Below, piece after piece: positions 6,852-14,677 of a stretch of 55,375 nucleotides of DNA. The notes under the pieces are model-generated. The model was not told the DNA's origin. It was given only the letters and a program-made list of their open reading frames with translations, and made no database searches. The position numbers and the translations under genes were made by a program. How positions within the stretch are numbered: the first letter of the stretch is position 1; every line of letters begins with the position of its first letter. The stretch is from NCBI GenBank assembly GCA_964343195.1, contig CAYFIR010000031.1:1-55375 (forward strand), read 5' to 3'. This DNA comes from CAYVAP01 sp964343195. GTDB lineage: Bacteria > Bacteroidota > Bacteroidia > J057.

Positions 6852-9587
6852 TTAATACGCCTCGTCCCTCCCAGCCTGCTTCACCATCTCAGAGACTGTC
6901 TGATTAAACCGCTTTTCCTGCTGCAACTGTTCCAGGCTCAGGTGCATGCGGTAGCGCCAGTAGTGCTCTGGATTGGCAGGGACATTGATCTGCTCATCCT
7001 GTGGATTATGGCGACGCAGATCTCCATCAATGGCCATCAGGTCCTGCCAGGGAAGAACTGCCCACATGGCAGGAGAGTACAGGTGCTGAACGATGATGTC
7101 ACGGGCAATCCAGGGTTCGCAGAAAAAGGGTGCTCCGCCACCATGCCCCAGAGATTCATTATAAAATGCCTGTGTTGTGGCGGTGTCCTGCTCCCACCAG
7201 CCGCGGATCCCCGCCATGTCATGCGTCGAAGGACTTACTACTGATAGGTAAGGAGCATCTCCGGGGTGGGCAAACTGAACCTTGTTACTTTTGGGCATAC
7301 GCTGGATCTCCAGGCTCAAAATGCCCAGTTGACGCATCACCGGAGGCACACAGTCCGGAACCATTCCAAGGTCTTCTCCGCAGACCAGCATGTCTGTTGC
7401 GTCTTTGAGCGGAGGTAGCTTGGTCAGGCCCTGACCCCGCCAGAAATCTTCATGGCGGTGGTAAAAGTATTCATTGTAAATTTCATCCAGGCGCATCTTC
7501 ATGCCGTCGTCGAGCTCCTGATAGCTGCGCGTGAAATGCATGGCCACACGTGGATCGTATGCTTCCTCATCGGTCTGATGGTTGGGCAGCAGGATGACTT
7601 CGGTGATCAGGCTGTAGAGCCCCTGACGAATCGCTTCGAAGTACCACTCAGACTCGGGGTGATGGGCTATTTTTCCATCTAGATAAGCCTCGATTTTTCG
7701 CTGAGTGTCAAGGTGAGGTTTGAAGGCAAAATGATTGGGATGTGGCTCATCCAGAAATTCCTCCCGTACCGATCCTGCGAGCTCTCCAAATCGGTCTTCC
7801 AGTATATGCCAGCGAATGTAGGGTTTGGTGAGGCGCTCTTTGTCGTGCCACACGCCTCGGGCCGCCAGTTCATATCCATTGAGTGGGAGGGATGGGTTAA
7901 ACTGCCCCAGAATTCCCTGAACCTGCTCTCCGGGAATCTGCCAGATGCGGAAGAATCCCAGAATGTGGTCGATGCGATAGGCGTCAAAATAGGTCGCCAT
8001 TTTTTGCATGCGTCGCTTCCACCACTGGTAGCCATCCTTGGCCATTTCCTCCCAGTTGTAGGTAGGAAAGCGCCAGTTTTGACCCGCTACTGCAAAGTCG
8101 TCAGGTGGCGCACCTGCCTGTGCATTCATGTTATATAGATGTGGAGCTACCCAGGCATCGACGCTGTGGCGATAAATGCCTATGGGAATATCGCCCTTGA
8201 GCACCACGCCATTCTCGCGTGCATATGTAGCTGCCTCCAGCATCTGGAGGTGAAGGTGATACTGAATGAAGTAGTGGATAGCTACATCATGGTAATGGGG
8301 CTGCCCGGAATCAGTGAGGTGCTGGATTGCCTCAGCGTTGTAGGTAGCATACTCTGGCCACTCCCGGAAGGCTACACTCTGGTAGCGGTCTCTGAGCATG
8401 GAGAAGGCTGCATAATCCACCAGCCAGTCACGATTTCGCTCCAGAAATGCCTGGAAATTTTCATCTGAATGAAGACGCTCCTGCTCCTGGTCGTAAAGTA
8501 GCTTGAACCATCGACTCTTGAGGTTCATCACGGCTTCATAGTCGATCTCTTCAAGGTCATTTAGCCGCGTCGCTTCTGCACGAAGTTCCAGCAGGGTCTC
8601 CGGATCCTGTAACTCGGCAATGGCCTCCGGATTCAGGAATAGCGGATGCAGTGCATATACTGAAATCGCGGCATACGGATAGGAGTCCACCCAGGTATGG
8701 GTAGCCACAGTGTCATTGATGGGGAGCACCTGGATCAGCTTCATGCCAGTCTGCTTTCCCCAGTCCACCATGGCTTTGAGGTCAGTGAACTCCCCAACTC
8801 CATGGCTTTTTTCGCTGCGAATGGAAAAAACAGGGATGGCTACCCCCGCACCTTTCCAGTTGCCTACTGGATAGAGAAAAGCCTCGTCGGTCTGGACTGT
8901 AAGTTGTTTGCGGCGGCGGGTAGCTTTATATACAATGGCCCGGTTGTGGCCAGACTCCCACGTGACCACTTTTTTCTCCTTGGGGTCGTAGATCGCGTAT
9001 TTGTACTCGATCACTTCGCTCGGACCGCGCAGAGCGAGATCTGTGCGAAAGAGAGGGAACTGACTATCGTCCATTACCACGGCTTTGGACTCGTCCCAGT
9101 TCCCGAGAGCGGGATGTCCTCCAATTACTGCCATTACATGGTCGCTGTCGATGCGGGGAGCCCGTACCTGCAGCCGGTGAACGGAACCGGTATTGGGGGT
9201 TTGGAGAGAGGCGTCACCCTGTTGCCTACGCATAAGGACCTGGGTGAAGGCAGAGCTAAACAGCGCTTGCTGTTCGTCATATTTGGATCTCCATTGATCC
9301 TGGAGGACCAGCTGATTGAACCTTTTTTCGTCCAGATCCATTACCCGGTTGTCACCTGCTTCCCACTCAACGTGGCCAGAAGATCCGTGCAGGATCACGT
9401 ATTTATATTCCAGGGTACCTTTGAAGTCTTCAGGGAGGTCAAGTGGCACCTCCCAGGTACCTCCGTCGAAAAAATGAAGGGGGAGAGCGTGAGCAGGGTC
9501 CCAGTTGCCAAGTTCGGGAAGGTTCCCTACGATGGCCAGATTTTGTCCGTACTGGGTTTGGAAGTGGATTTTGAAGGTTAGTTGCAT
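6852..9587 (-). CDS. malQ: 4-alpha-glucanotransferase, CBM20-CBM20-GH77 (DPE2-like amylomaltase)
   Basis: This 911-residue cytosolic enzyme transfers glucan segments between maltodextrins or onto branched glucans in glycogen/maltose metabolism. Two starch-binding CBM20 modules come first (about residues 1-95 and 135-225; GNLPELGNWD and GGHPALGNWDE motifs), then a GH77 domain from about 240. Catalytic residues are visible: nucleophile D540 in YRIDHILGF, acid/base E738 in CGEDLG, and D790 in STHDM. About 200 residues separate D540 and E738, far more than in bacterial amylomaltases such as that of Thermus. This matches the insertion of plant DPE2-type enzymes. A minus-strand promoter TAACTTTG lies at 9700-9707. 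It has no other glycogen genes beside it. Confidence 0.93.
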   Translation of the reverse strand: MQLTFKIHFQTQYGQNLAIVGNLPELGNWDPAHALPLHFFDGGTWEVPLDLPEDFKGTLEYKYVILHGSSGHVEWEAGDNRVMDLDEKRFNQLVLQDQWRSKYDEQQALFSSAFTQVLMRRQQGDASLQTPNTGSVHRLQVRAPRIDSDHVMAVIGGHPALGNWDESKAVVMDDSQFPLFRTDLALRGPSEVIEYKYAIYDPKEKKVVTWESGHNRAIVYKATRRRKQLTVQTDEAFLYPVGNWKGAGVAIPVFSIRSEKSHGVGEFTDLKAMVDWGKQTGMKLIQVLPINDTVATHTWVDSYPYAAISVYALHPLFLNPEAIAELQDPETLLELRAEATRLNDLEEIDYEAVMNLKSRWFKLLYDQEQERLHSDENFQAFLERNRDWLVDYAAFSMLRDRYQSVAFREWPEYATYNAEAIQHLTDSGQPHYHDVAIHYFIQYHLHLQMLEAATYARENGVVLKGDIPIGIYRHSVDAWVAPHLYNMNAQAGAPPDDFAVAGQNWRFPTYNWEEMAKDGYQWWKRRMQKMATYFDAYRIDHILGFFRIWQIPGEQVQGILGQFNPSLPLNGYELAARGVWHDKERLTKPYIRWHILEDRFGELAGSVREEFLDEPHPNHFAFKPHLDTQRKIEAYLDGKIAHHPESEWYFEAIRQGLYSLITEVILLPNHQTDEEAYDPRVAMHFTRSYQELDDGMKMRLDEIYNEYFYHRHEDFWRGQGLTKLPPLKDATDMLVCGEDLGMVPDCVPPVMRQLGILSLEIQRMPKSNKVQFAHPGDAPYLSVVSPSTHDMAGIRGWWEQDTATTQAFYNESLGHGGGAPFFCEPWIARDIIVQHLYSPAMWAVLPWQDLMAIDGDLRRHNPQDEQINVPANPEHYWRYRMHLSLEQLQQEKRFNQTVSEMVKQAGRDEAY

Positions 9588-9699
9588 AAAAGCCGAAAGC
9601 CTAGCGATTAGTGCGATAGTAGGTGCAGAATGAACAGGGGATCGAACAGTAGTTTTTCATGAACTTAACTGTCCTGGTTTCAAATCGTTGCGATGCAAG

Positions 9700-9707
9700 C
9701 AAAGTTA
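9700..9707 (-). promoter_or_regulatory. -7 promoter element for malQ
   Basis: The minus strand reads TAACTTTGC, matching TAnnTTTG. It is 112 nt before the malQ ATG and implies a leader of about 100 nt. Confidence 0.45.
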
Positions 9708-9791
9708 ACATAAATTCGACGTAAGGGATAAGGGAAAGCCGCTCCAAAACGGCTTATTCTTCCCTCAATTGTAGTTTTATTGGGACCAGTT

Positions 9792-9799
9792 TATCTTGC
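9792..9799 (+). promoter_or_regulatory. Putative -7 element for methyltransferase gene
   Basis: TATCTTGC resembles the -7 element with one T fewer. The same variant occurs before the SDR gene at 45110. It lies downstream of the in-frame start at 9780, favouring the ATG at 9831. Confidence 0.4.
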
Positions 9800-9830
9800 G
9801 GAACCCAACTCTTCCATTTCCATCGATCTC

Positions 9831-10592
9831 ATGAGTACCATTCCCGGCCAAAAACCAAAATCTGTACGTACCGCCTCGGACATTAAAGGGCCGTTTCCGG
9901 ACCTTTATCTGAAACTCCTTCGCAAGGAAAATCGCCTCTATGACGATGCGGAAGTTAAGGAGTTACCCGGCACTTTCTTTTATAATCTGCATCGGCAGGA
10001 GTGGAGCGTGCGCGAAAAGTCCGTAGCCAGGCTGCTGAAATACCTCGATCGGGAAACTAACGAGGGAGAAAAATTCAGGTTGCTCGACGTAGGCACCGGT
10101 ACCGGGTGGATGGCGGCCCAGGTTGCGGGACTGGAGCAGTGGGACGTTATCGGAGTCGATATAGTTGATACCCTTTTGCAGCAGGCAGCACGGGTTTTTC
10201 CATTACCCAATCTCGATTTTGTGTTGGGCGACATCTTCCAGGAGATTTTTCCCCGGGAATCATTTGACGTCGTCCTTTTGTTCGATTCGATTCAATATTT
10301 TCCCAATATTTCCCAGTTGCTGGAAAGGTGCAAGGAATATCTGAAGGAGGGCGGCGAAATCCATATTCTGGAAAGTCCGCTTTTACTCGACAAAGAGCAG
10401 GAAACCGCTGCTCAAAGTGTCAAGGCTCACTACGAGCAGTTGGGCATCCCCAGGATGGCTGACCACCACTTTTTCCATACCAAGAGTGATATACAGCCTT
10501 TTGATCACCAGTATTTATACCGACCAGGAGGGCTGGGAGGCCTTTTTGGCCGAAAGGACAGCGAACATCCTTGGCTAAAAATGGTAAAATAG
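9831..10592 (+). CDS. Class I SAM-dependent methyltransferase
   Basis: This 253-residue cytosolic protein has a Rossmann-type methyltransferase core. Motif I is LLDVGTGTGWMAAQV, the acidic end of strand 2 is VIGVDIVD, a VLGDIF motif follows, and strand 4 is FDVVLLFDSIQYF. These bind S-adenosylmethionine; the substrate is not evident. The start at 9831 (MSTIPGQKPK) is preferred because a promoter-like TATCTTGC lies at 9792, inside the longer frame. The response-regulator/cyclase gene begins 29 nt after its stop, so the two are probably co-transcribed. The C-terminal part (HHFFHTKSDIQPFDHQYLYRPGG) is family-specific and unassigned. Confidence 0.8.
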   Translation: MSTIPGQKPKSVRTASDIKGPFPDLYLKLLRKENRLYDDAEVKELPGTFFYNLHRQEWSVREKSVARLLKYLDRETNEGEKFRLLDVGTGTGWMAAQVAGLEQWDVIGVDIVDTLLQQAARVFPLPNLDFVLGDIFQEIFPRESFDVVLLFDSIQYFPNISQLLERCKEYLKEGGEIHILESPLLLDKEQETAAQSVKAHYEQLGIPRMADHHFFHTKSDIQPFDHQYLYRPGGLGGLFGRKDSEHPWLKMVK

Positions 10593-10621
10593 TATGGCAA
10601 TCCTGACTTAGCATTCTCCGC

Positions 10622-11641
10622 ATGGCCGACAATCAAGGACGAGTATTAATCATTGACGACGACGAAGGTATCCTGACTACCTTGCGCATCATGCTCCGTC
10701 GGCAGTTTACCGAAATTGTTACGGCCAATACTCCTCATAAGATTACCCACCTTCTCAATCAGCAGACCTTTCATGTGGTCATGCTGGATATGAATTTCTC
10801 AGTAGGGGCGACGAATGGGAAAGAGGGATTTTACTGGCTCAAAACGATCCGGGAACTGGCTCCCGGTTCACAGGTGGTCATGATGACCGCCTATGGAGAC
10901 ATCGACCTCGCGATCAAGGCCATGAAGGAAGGTGCGACCGATTTTGTGATCAAACCATGGGAAAACGAAAGGCTGCTGGAAGCGGTAAATAATGCCTTCA
11001 AGCAATCCCTGATGCACGGACAGCTCGCCAAAATTCCTGAAAGTCCCACCGAGGATCAGCCCGCTGCCCAGGTAGACCGCATTTTCATGTTCCTCGATAT
11101 TCGCTCATCGACGTCCATTGCAGAAGAACTGGGCCATGTCAAATATTTTGATCTGATCAAGGATTTTTTCTCAGACCTCTCTGAGCCCATTGTAGATCAT
11201 GAGGGAGAAATCTACCAGTACGTAGGGGATGAAGTGGTGATCACCTGGCCCCTGGATAGAGGCATCGAAAATGGGCGCTGTGTGGCATGCTTTTTTGCCA
11301 TCCGGGAAATGATTCAAAGCCGTGCCGACCATTATCTCAAACAATATGGGGTAGTGCCAGAATTTAAGGCTGGACTGCACCATGGGCAGGTGACGACGGG
11401 GTCCGTAGGTCGGGTGAAAAAGGAAGTGGTATTCTCTGGAGATGTCCTGAATACGACTTCACGCATAGAGGGACTATGTAACCGATATCAGGTCAACCTG
11501 TTGATCAGTGAAAATCTTTACCAGCACCTTCCCCAATTGGAAGGAGTCGCTGCCCGAAACATAGGAGCTTTTGCCCTGAGAGGGAAACAGGAAAAAATAA
11601 CCCTCTACGCGCTGGAGCGAAGAGAGCTACAAAGTTCGTGA
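10622..11641 (+). CDS. Response regulator fused to class III adenylate/guanylate cyclase
   Basis: This 339-residue signalling protein has a receiver domain (about residues 6-125: acidic pocket D12-D14, phosphoacceptor D56, T89, K111) and then a class III nucleotide cyclase catalytic domain (about 152-335). Cyclase residues needed for activity are present: metal aspartates D159 (FLDIRSST) and D203 (YVGDEV), D274, and the transition-state pair N277/R281 in DVLNTTSRIEGL. It should therefore convert ATP or GTP to a cyclic nucleotide in response to phosphorylation. The cognate kinase is not adjacent. Product specificity (cAMP or cGMP) is not certain from sequence. It lies 29 nt after a methyltransferase gene. 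Confidence 0.88.
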   Translation: MADNQGRVLIIDDDEGILTTLRIMLRRQFTEIVTANTPHKITHLLNQQTFHVVMLDMNFSVGATNGKEGFYWLKTIRELAPGSQVVMMTAYGDIDLAIKAMKEGATDFVIKPWENERLLEAVNNAFKQSLMHGQLAKIPESPTEDQPAAQVDRIFMFLDIRSSTSIAEELGHVKYFDLIKDFFSDLSEPIVDHEGEIYQYVGDEVVITWPLDRGIENGRCVACFFAIREMIQSRADHYLKQYGVVPEFKAGLHHGQVTTGSVGRVKKEVVFSGDVLNTTSRIEGLCNRYQVNLLISENLYQHLPQLEGVAARNIGAFALRGKQEKITLYALERRELQSS

Positions 11642-12006
11642 GGGGAAGGGGAGTCGATTGCCTCTTTTCTTTTTTAGTAACACGAGAAAAATAATTTCCC
11701 GATTTTACGAAGAGATCTTGTTCGCAGGCAAGGAAGAAAAACCGAGTTTGGCGAGCCAAATGAGGCTTTTTCTGACGCAGTATGCGGGCAAGAGATCGAG
11801 TCAAAAGCGGAACTAATTTTTTGAGCGTTACTTAGGGGAGAAAGTAGCACTTTGAACTTTCTGATTCCTCTCTCTGTCCCACAGGCCATCTCCCTCCAAA
11901 GGGAGATACTCGCAGTGGAACTTGGGCAAAGGTCTAAAGCAAGCCTGGGGCGGCGTTGGACCGGCATTTGGCGCTCGGGGCGGCACTGACGTTGCTCAAT
12001 AACGAA
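11642..12006. other. Gene-free spacer with repeat sequences
   Basis: There is no credible gene between the cyclase and the ABC ATPase, which converge here. The stretch 11660-11850 is compositionally distinctive and looks like a dispersed intergenic repeat, though no second copy is in the window. Positions 11936-11985 are copy B of the dispersed element seen at 34 and 51812. Positions 12000-12025 carry the CGAATCACGAATTACG motif found in several other spacers. Confidence 0.5.
11936..11985 (+). repeat. Dispersed structured repeat, copy B (left part)
   Basis: AAAGCAAGCCTGGGGCGGCG matches the start of copy C at 51812, and GGCGCTCGGGGCGGC matches copy A at 38. The hairpin half of the element is missing here. 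Confidence 0.55.
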
Positions 12007-12708
12007 TCACGAATTACGGATTATGTCAGTAGCCTGATTCAGATTCTCAGCAAGGATTTTTCCGTCAAGCATGTGGATGACGCGGTCACCAAACTGGGCA
12101 CAGGCCTGCGAGTGAGTTACCATGATGATGGTAGCTCCTTCCTTGTGGAGTTCTGAAAGCAGATTCATTACCTCATCGCCATTGGCTGAATCAAGGTTAC
12201 CTGTGGGCTCATCCGCCAGTATGAGGTGCGGGCGGTTCACGATGGCACGTGCTACGGCTACACGCTGTTGTTGTCCACCAGACAGTTGTTGGGGGTAGTG
12301 GTTGCGTCTATGCATCATCTGCATGCGGTCCAGGGCTTCTTCTACGCGCTTTTTGCGTTCCGGGCCAGGGACCTTGGCATAGACCATGGGCAACTCCACA
12401 TTCTGAAATACTGTCAGGTCGTCAATGAGGTTAAAGCTTTGGAAAACAAACCCGATGTGTTGCTTTCGGAGGGCGGCCCGCTTTCGCTCAGAATAATTGG
12501 AGACTTCCTGATCAACGAAGTGATAGTTTCCCTCGGTAGGGTTGTCAATCAGGCCAAGCAGGTTGAGGAGGGTAGATTTTCCACAACCAGAAGGCCCCAT
12601 GATAGAGGTGAATTCTCCCTTCCGGATTTCGACCGAGACATCGTTCAGGGCCGTAGTTTCAATTTCGTCCGTGCGATAGACTTTTTTGATGTGTTCTAAG
12701 CGAATCAT
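12007..12708 (-). CDS. ABC transporter ATP-binding protein, MacB/LolD type
   Basis: This 233-residue ATPase couples ATP hydrolysis to a membrane partner on the inner face of the cytoplasmic membrane. It has a Walker A GPSGCGKST (38-46), Q-loop FVFQS (87-91), signature LSGGQQQR (142-149), Walker B LILADEPT (162-169) and H-loop VTHS. The sequence style (ETTALNDVSVEIRKGEFTSIMGPSG) is that of the MacB/LolD/FtsE group, which serves lipoprotein release, efflux or mechanotransmission permeases. No FtsX/MacB-like permease lies beside it, so its partner is elsewhere. Its monocistronic position is notable for this family. Confidence 0.88.
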   Translation of the reverse strand: MIRLEHIKKVYRTDEIETTALNDVSVEIRKGEFTSIMGPSGCGKSTLLNLLGLIDNPTEGNYHFVDQEVSNYSERKRAALRKQHIGFVFQSFNLIDDLTVFQNVELPMVYAKVPGPERKKRVEEALDRMQMMHRRNHYPQQLSGGQQQRVAVARAIVNRPHLILADEPTGNLDSANGDEVMNLLSELHKEGATIIMVTHSQACAQFGDRVIHMLDGKILAENLNQATDIIRNS

Positions 12709-12847
12709 AGCAATGGGGTAGGTTGAGTATGGGGGAAGGAATACACCTTCACAATACCAAGATGCAGAGCGGAAGAGAATAGTTGCGTTGAGGGATTATT
12801 ATCTGGTGGGAAAAGCCGTTTTGTGCAATTTTCGCCTGTCCTGCCCA

Positions 12848-13003
12848 TCAGAGCAGGGCCATCTGCCAAAGGGTGTAGCCCAGTAAGCCAAGGGTACTGA
12901 TACTGCCAAGGCCAACCAGCCAGTTAAAGAGCCGGAGCCTTCGTCTGCTGGAGTGGGCAGAGCCAGGGGAGTCTTTTAGGTCAGAATAATCAGATACATC
13001 CAT
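12848..13003 (-). CDS. Small single-pass membrane protein (51 aa), hypothetical
   Basis: A short reading frame begins MDVSDYSDLKDSPGSAHSS and continues with a basic RRRLRL stretch, then a roughly 25-residue hydrophobic segment (NWLVGLGSISTLGLLGYTLW) to the C-terminus. The arrangement fits a small inner-membrane protein with a cytosolic N-terminus by the positive-inside rule. It stands alone upstream of the ABC ATPase, 139 nt away, and could be co-transcribed with it. I recognise no family. The call rests on composition and membrane topology only. Confidence 0.45.
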   Translation of the reverse strand: MDVSDYSDLKDSPGSAHSSRRRLRLFNWLVGLGSISTLGLLGYTLWQMALL

Positions 13004-13137
13004 GGCGTGAAAAATTAGTGATTTGGTACGCTCAGGGATGCTTTTACCTACGGAATAGTTGTAAGTGGGGCGAGGTAAATGTTGCTAATGCAGATGGGAA
13101 GCGGAGGAATGAAGGGGGATAGGGGGGATGGGGTTAT

Positions 13138-13189
13138 GGGGTATAAGGGGTATAAGGGGTATAAGGGGTATAAGGGGTATAAGGTATAA
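13138..13189 (+). repeat. Minisatellite of 9-bp unit GGGGTATAA
   Basis: Five perfect consecutive copies of GGGGTATAA (13138-13182) are followed by a degenerate partial copy. The array lies in the spacer behind serC. Slippage-prone, it is likely variable between strains; no coding role is apparent. Confidence 0.85.
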
Positions 13190-13236
13190 GGGATATGGTA
13201 AAATTGTTGTAACCCTATGGATATCAGGCCAGTACC

Positions 13237-13277
13237 GAACTCCGAACTCCGAACTCCGAACTCCCAACTCCGAACTA
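13237..13277 (+). repeat. Degenerate heptamer repeat (CCGAACT)n
   Basis: About five tandem copies of the 7-mer CCGAACT end right at the serC stop codon. Related runs occur at 366-398, 52124-52160 and 52231-52260. Confidence 0.7.
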
Positions 13278-14351
13278 CCCCCTTCGCTCAAACTCCGCCA
13301 TGAAGGACACCAGAGCTTCTACTCCTTCCAGGGGCATGGCATTGTAAAGGCTTGCTCTGAGTCCCCCTACGCTGCGATGGCCCTTCAGGAACTTGAAGCC
13401 AGCTTCATCGCTCTGTTGTATGAATTTTTTCTCCAGTTCTTCCGAACCAACCATAAAGGTGATGTTCATAATTGACCTGAAGGGATAATCCACCAGTGCG
13501 CTAAACAGATCAGACTGGTCTAGGTAGTCATACAGCAACCGGGCTTTATTGCGGTTGCGTCTCCCCATTGCGCTTACTCCGCCCTCTTCTTTTATCCAGT
13601 CAAATACCAGGCCCGCCAGGTAGATAGCGAAGGTTGGAGGGGTATTGAACATGGAACCTTTTTCGGCCAGGGTAGCATAATTCAGCATAGTGGGGCAGGA
13701 TTCCTGGGCCTTTCCGATCAGATCCTTCCTTACGATAACCAGCGTTAGCCCGGCAGGTCCGATATTCTTCTGGGCACCTGCATATACCAGCCCAAAGTCA
13801 CGGATGTTATAGGGCTCAGACAGAATATTGGAAGACATGTCTGCCACCAGGGGAATCCCTCTGGTATAGGGCAGTTGAGGATAAGTGGTTCCGTAAATGG
13901 TGTTATTGGTCGTCAGGTGGATGTAATCAGCCTCTATGTCAAAGTCTGAGGCATGCACATCCGGGATGGTGGTATATCCATCCTCTTTGCTACTCGAAAC
14001 CACCCGTGCCTCACCAAAACGGGCTGCTTCTTTGGCGGCTTTTGATGCCCAGCTCCCGGTGTCTATGTAGTCGGCTTTTTTTGAACCATTCAGGAGGTTC
14101 AGGGGAACGGCTGAAAACTGGCTCCAGGCACCTCCCTGGGTGAACAGGACGGCATACTCCTCCGGGATCTGCATCAACTCTCGCAGCCTGGACTCCGCCT
14201 GATCGATTACCTCCTGAAAAATGGAGGATCGGTGGCTTACTTCCATGATGGACATTCCAGTACCCCGGTAATCCTGCAGCTCCTCTTTTGCCTTTGCCAA
14301 TACAGCAGCAGGCAGGATTGCTGGCCCTGCCGAAAAATTATATACAGCCAT
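13275..14351 (-). CDS. serC: 3-phosphoserine/phosphohydroxythreonine aminotransferase
   Basis: This 358-residue PLP enzyme converts 3-phosphohydroxypyruvate and glutamate to phosphoserine in serine biosynthesis, and also serves pyridoxal phosphate synthesis in some bacteria. The family N-terminus MAVYNFSAGPAILP is present. The PLP-binding lysine is K195 in YAGAQKNIGPAG, and D171 in VADMSSN fits the cofactor-contacting aspartate. Length equals that of known SerC. It lies 38 nt downstream of a small membrane-protein gene and is probably co-transcribed. serA and serB are not nearby. The C-terminal codons overlap the heptamer repeat. Confidence 0.96.
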   Translation of the reverse strand: MAVYNFSAGPAILPAAVLAKAKEELQDYRGTGMSIMEVSHRSSIFQEVIDQAESRLRELMQIPEEYAVLFTQGGAWSQFSAVPLNLLNGSKKADYIDTGSWASKAAKEAARFGEARVVSSSKEDGYTTIPDVHASDFDIEADYIHLTTNNTIYGTTYPQLPYTRGIPLVADMSSNILSEPYNIRDFGLVYAGAQKNIGPAGLTLVIVRKDLIGKAQESCPTMLNYATLAEKGSMFNTPPTFAIYLAGLVFDWIKEEGGVSAMGRRNRNKARLLYDYLDQSDLFSALVDYPFRSIMNITFMVGSEELEKKFIQQSDEAGFKFLKGHRSVGGLRASLYNAMPLEGVEALVSFMAEFERRG

Positions 14352-14389
14352 TTAAAAAACGTATTCTGAGGTGATGATGAGGCGGGCGA

Positions 14390-14572
14390 TCATTCAGCCG
14401 TATCCGATTTTCCGCGATCCAGTCGCGAAGCAATGGTGTACACGACCCCAAAGATGATCAGCACGCAAATGCCCTTGGCGATCCAGTCCAGGCCCAGGTC
14501 AATCTTAAACAGGACCAGATAGGAAAGCAGAAGTGCCACAAGGGTAGGCAATAGTTGCCGTAGTCGATCCAT
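14390..14572 (-). CDS. Small two-helix membrane protein (60 aa), hypothetical
   Basis: The 60-residue product has two hydrophobic segments (about residues 7-26 and 32-48) and a charged C-terminus (RLDRGKSDTAE). It has no recognisable family. It lies 38 nt upstream of serC on the same strand, so it is probably the first gene of a two-gene transcript. It is divergent from glycerate kinase, and the 105-bp spacer between them must hold both promoters. It is credible because of its membrane-protein composition and position, but function is unknown. Confidence 0.55.
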   Translation of the reverse strand: MDRLRQLLPTLVALLLSYLVLFKIDLGLDWIAKGICVLIIFGVVYTIASRLDRGKSDTAE

Positions 14573-14677
14573 GATAGCAGAGTAGTTACAATTCTTGCCT
14601 GCAATTTGGCCAAATTACATGATGATCTAAATTTTTCTCCAATATTTTGCAATTGAATTAACCAAGATAGTTTCTCC

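Noticed and set aside
13128..13475. 115-codon frame with IRGIRGIRG
   Set aside because: The repeated peptide is a translation of the GGGGTATAA minisatellite and the antisense of serC.
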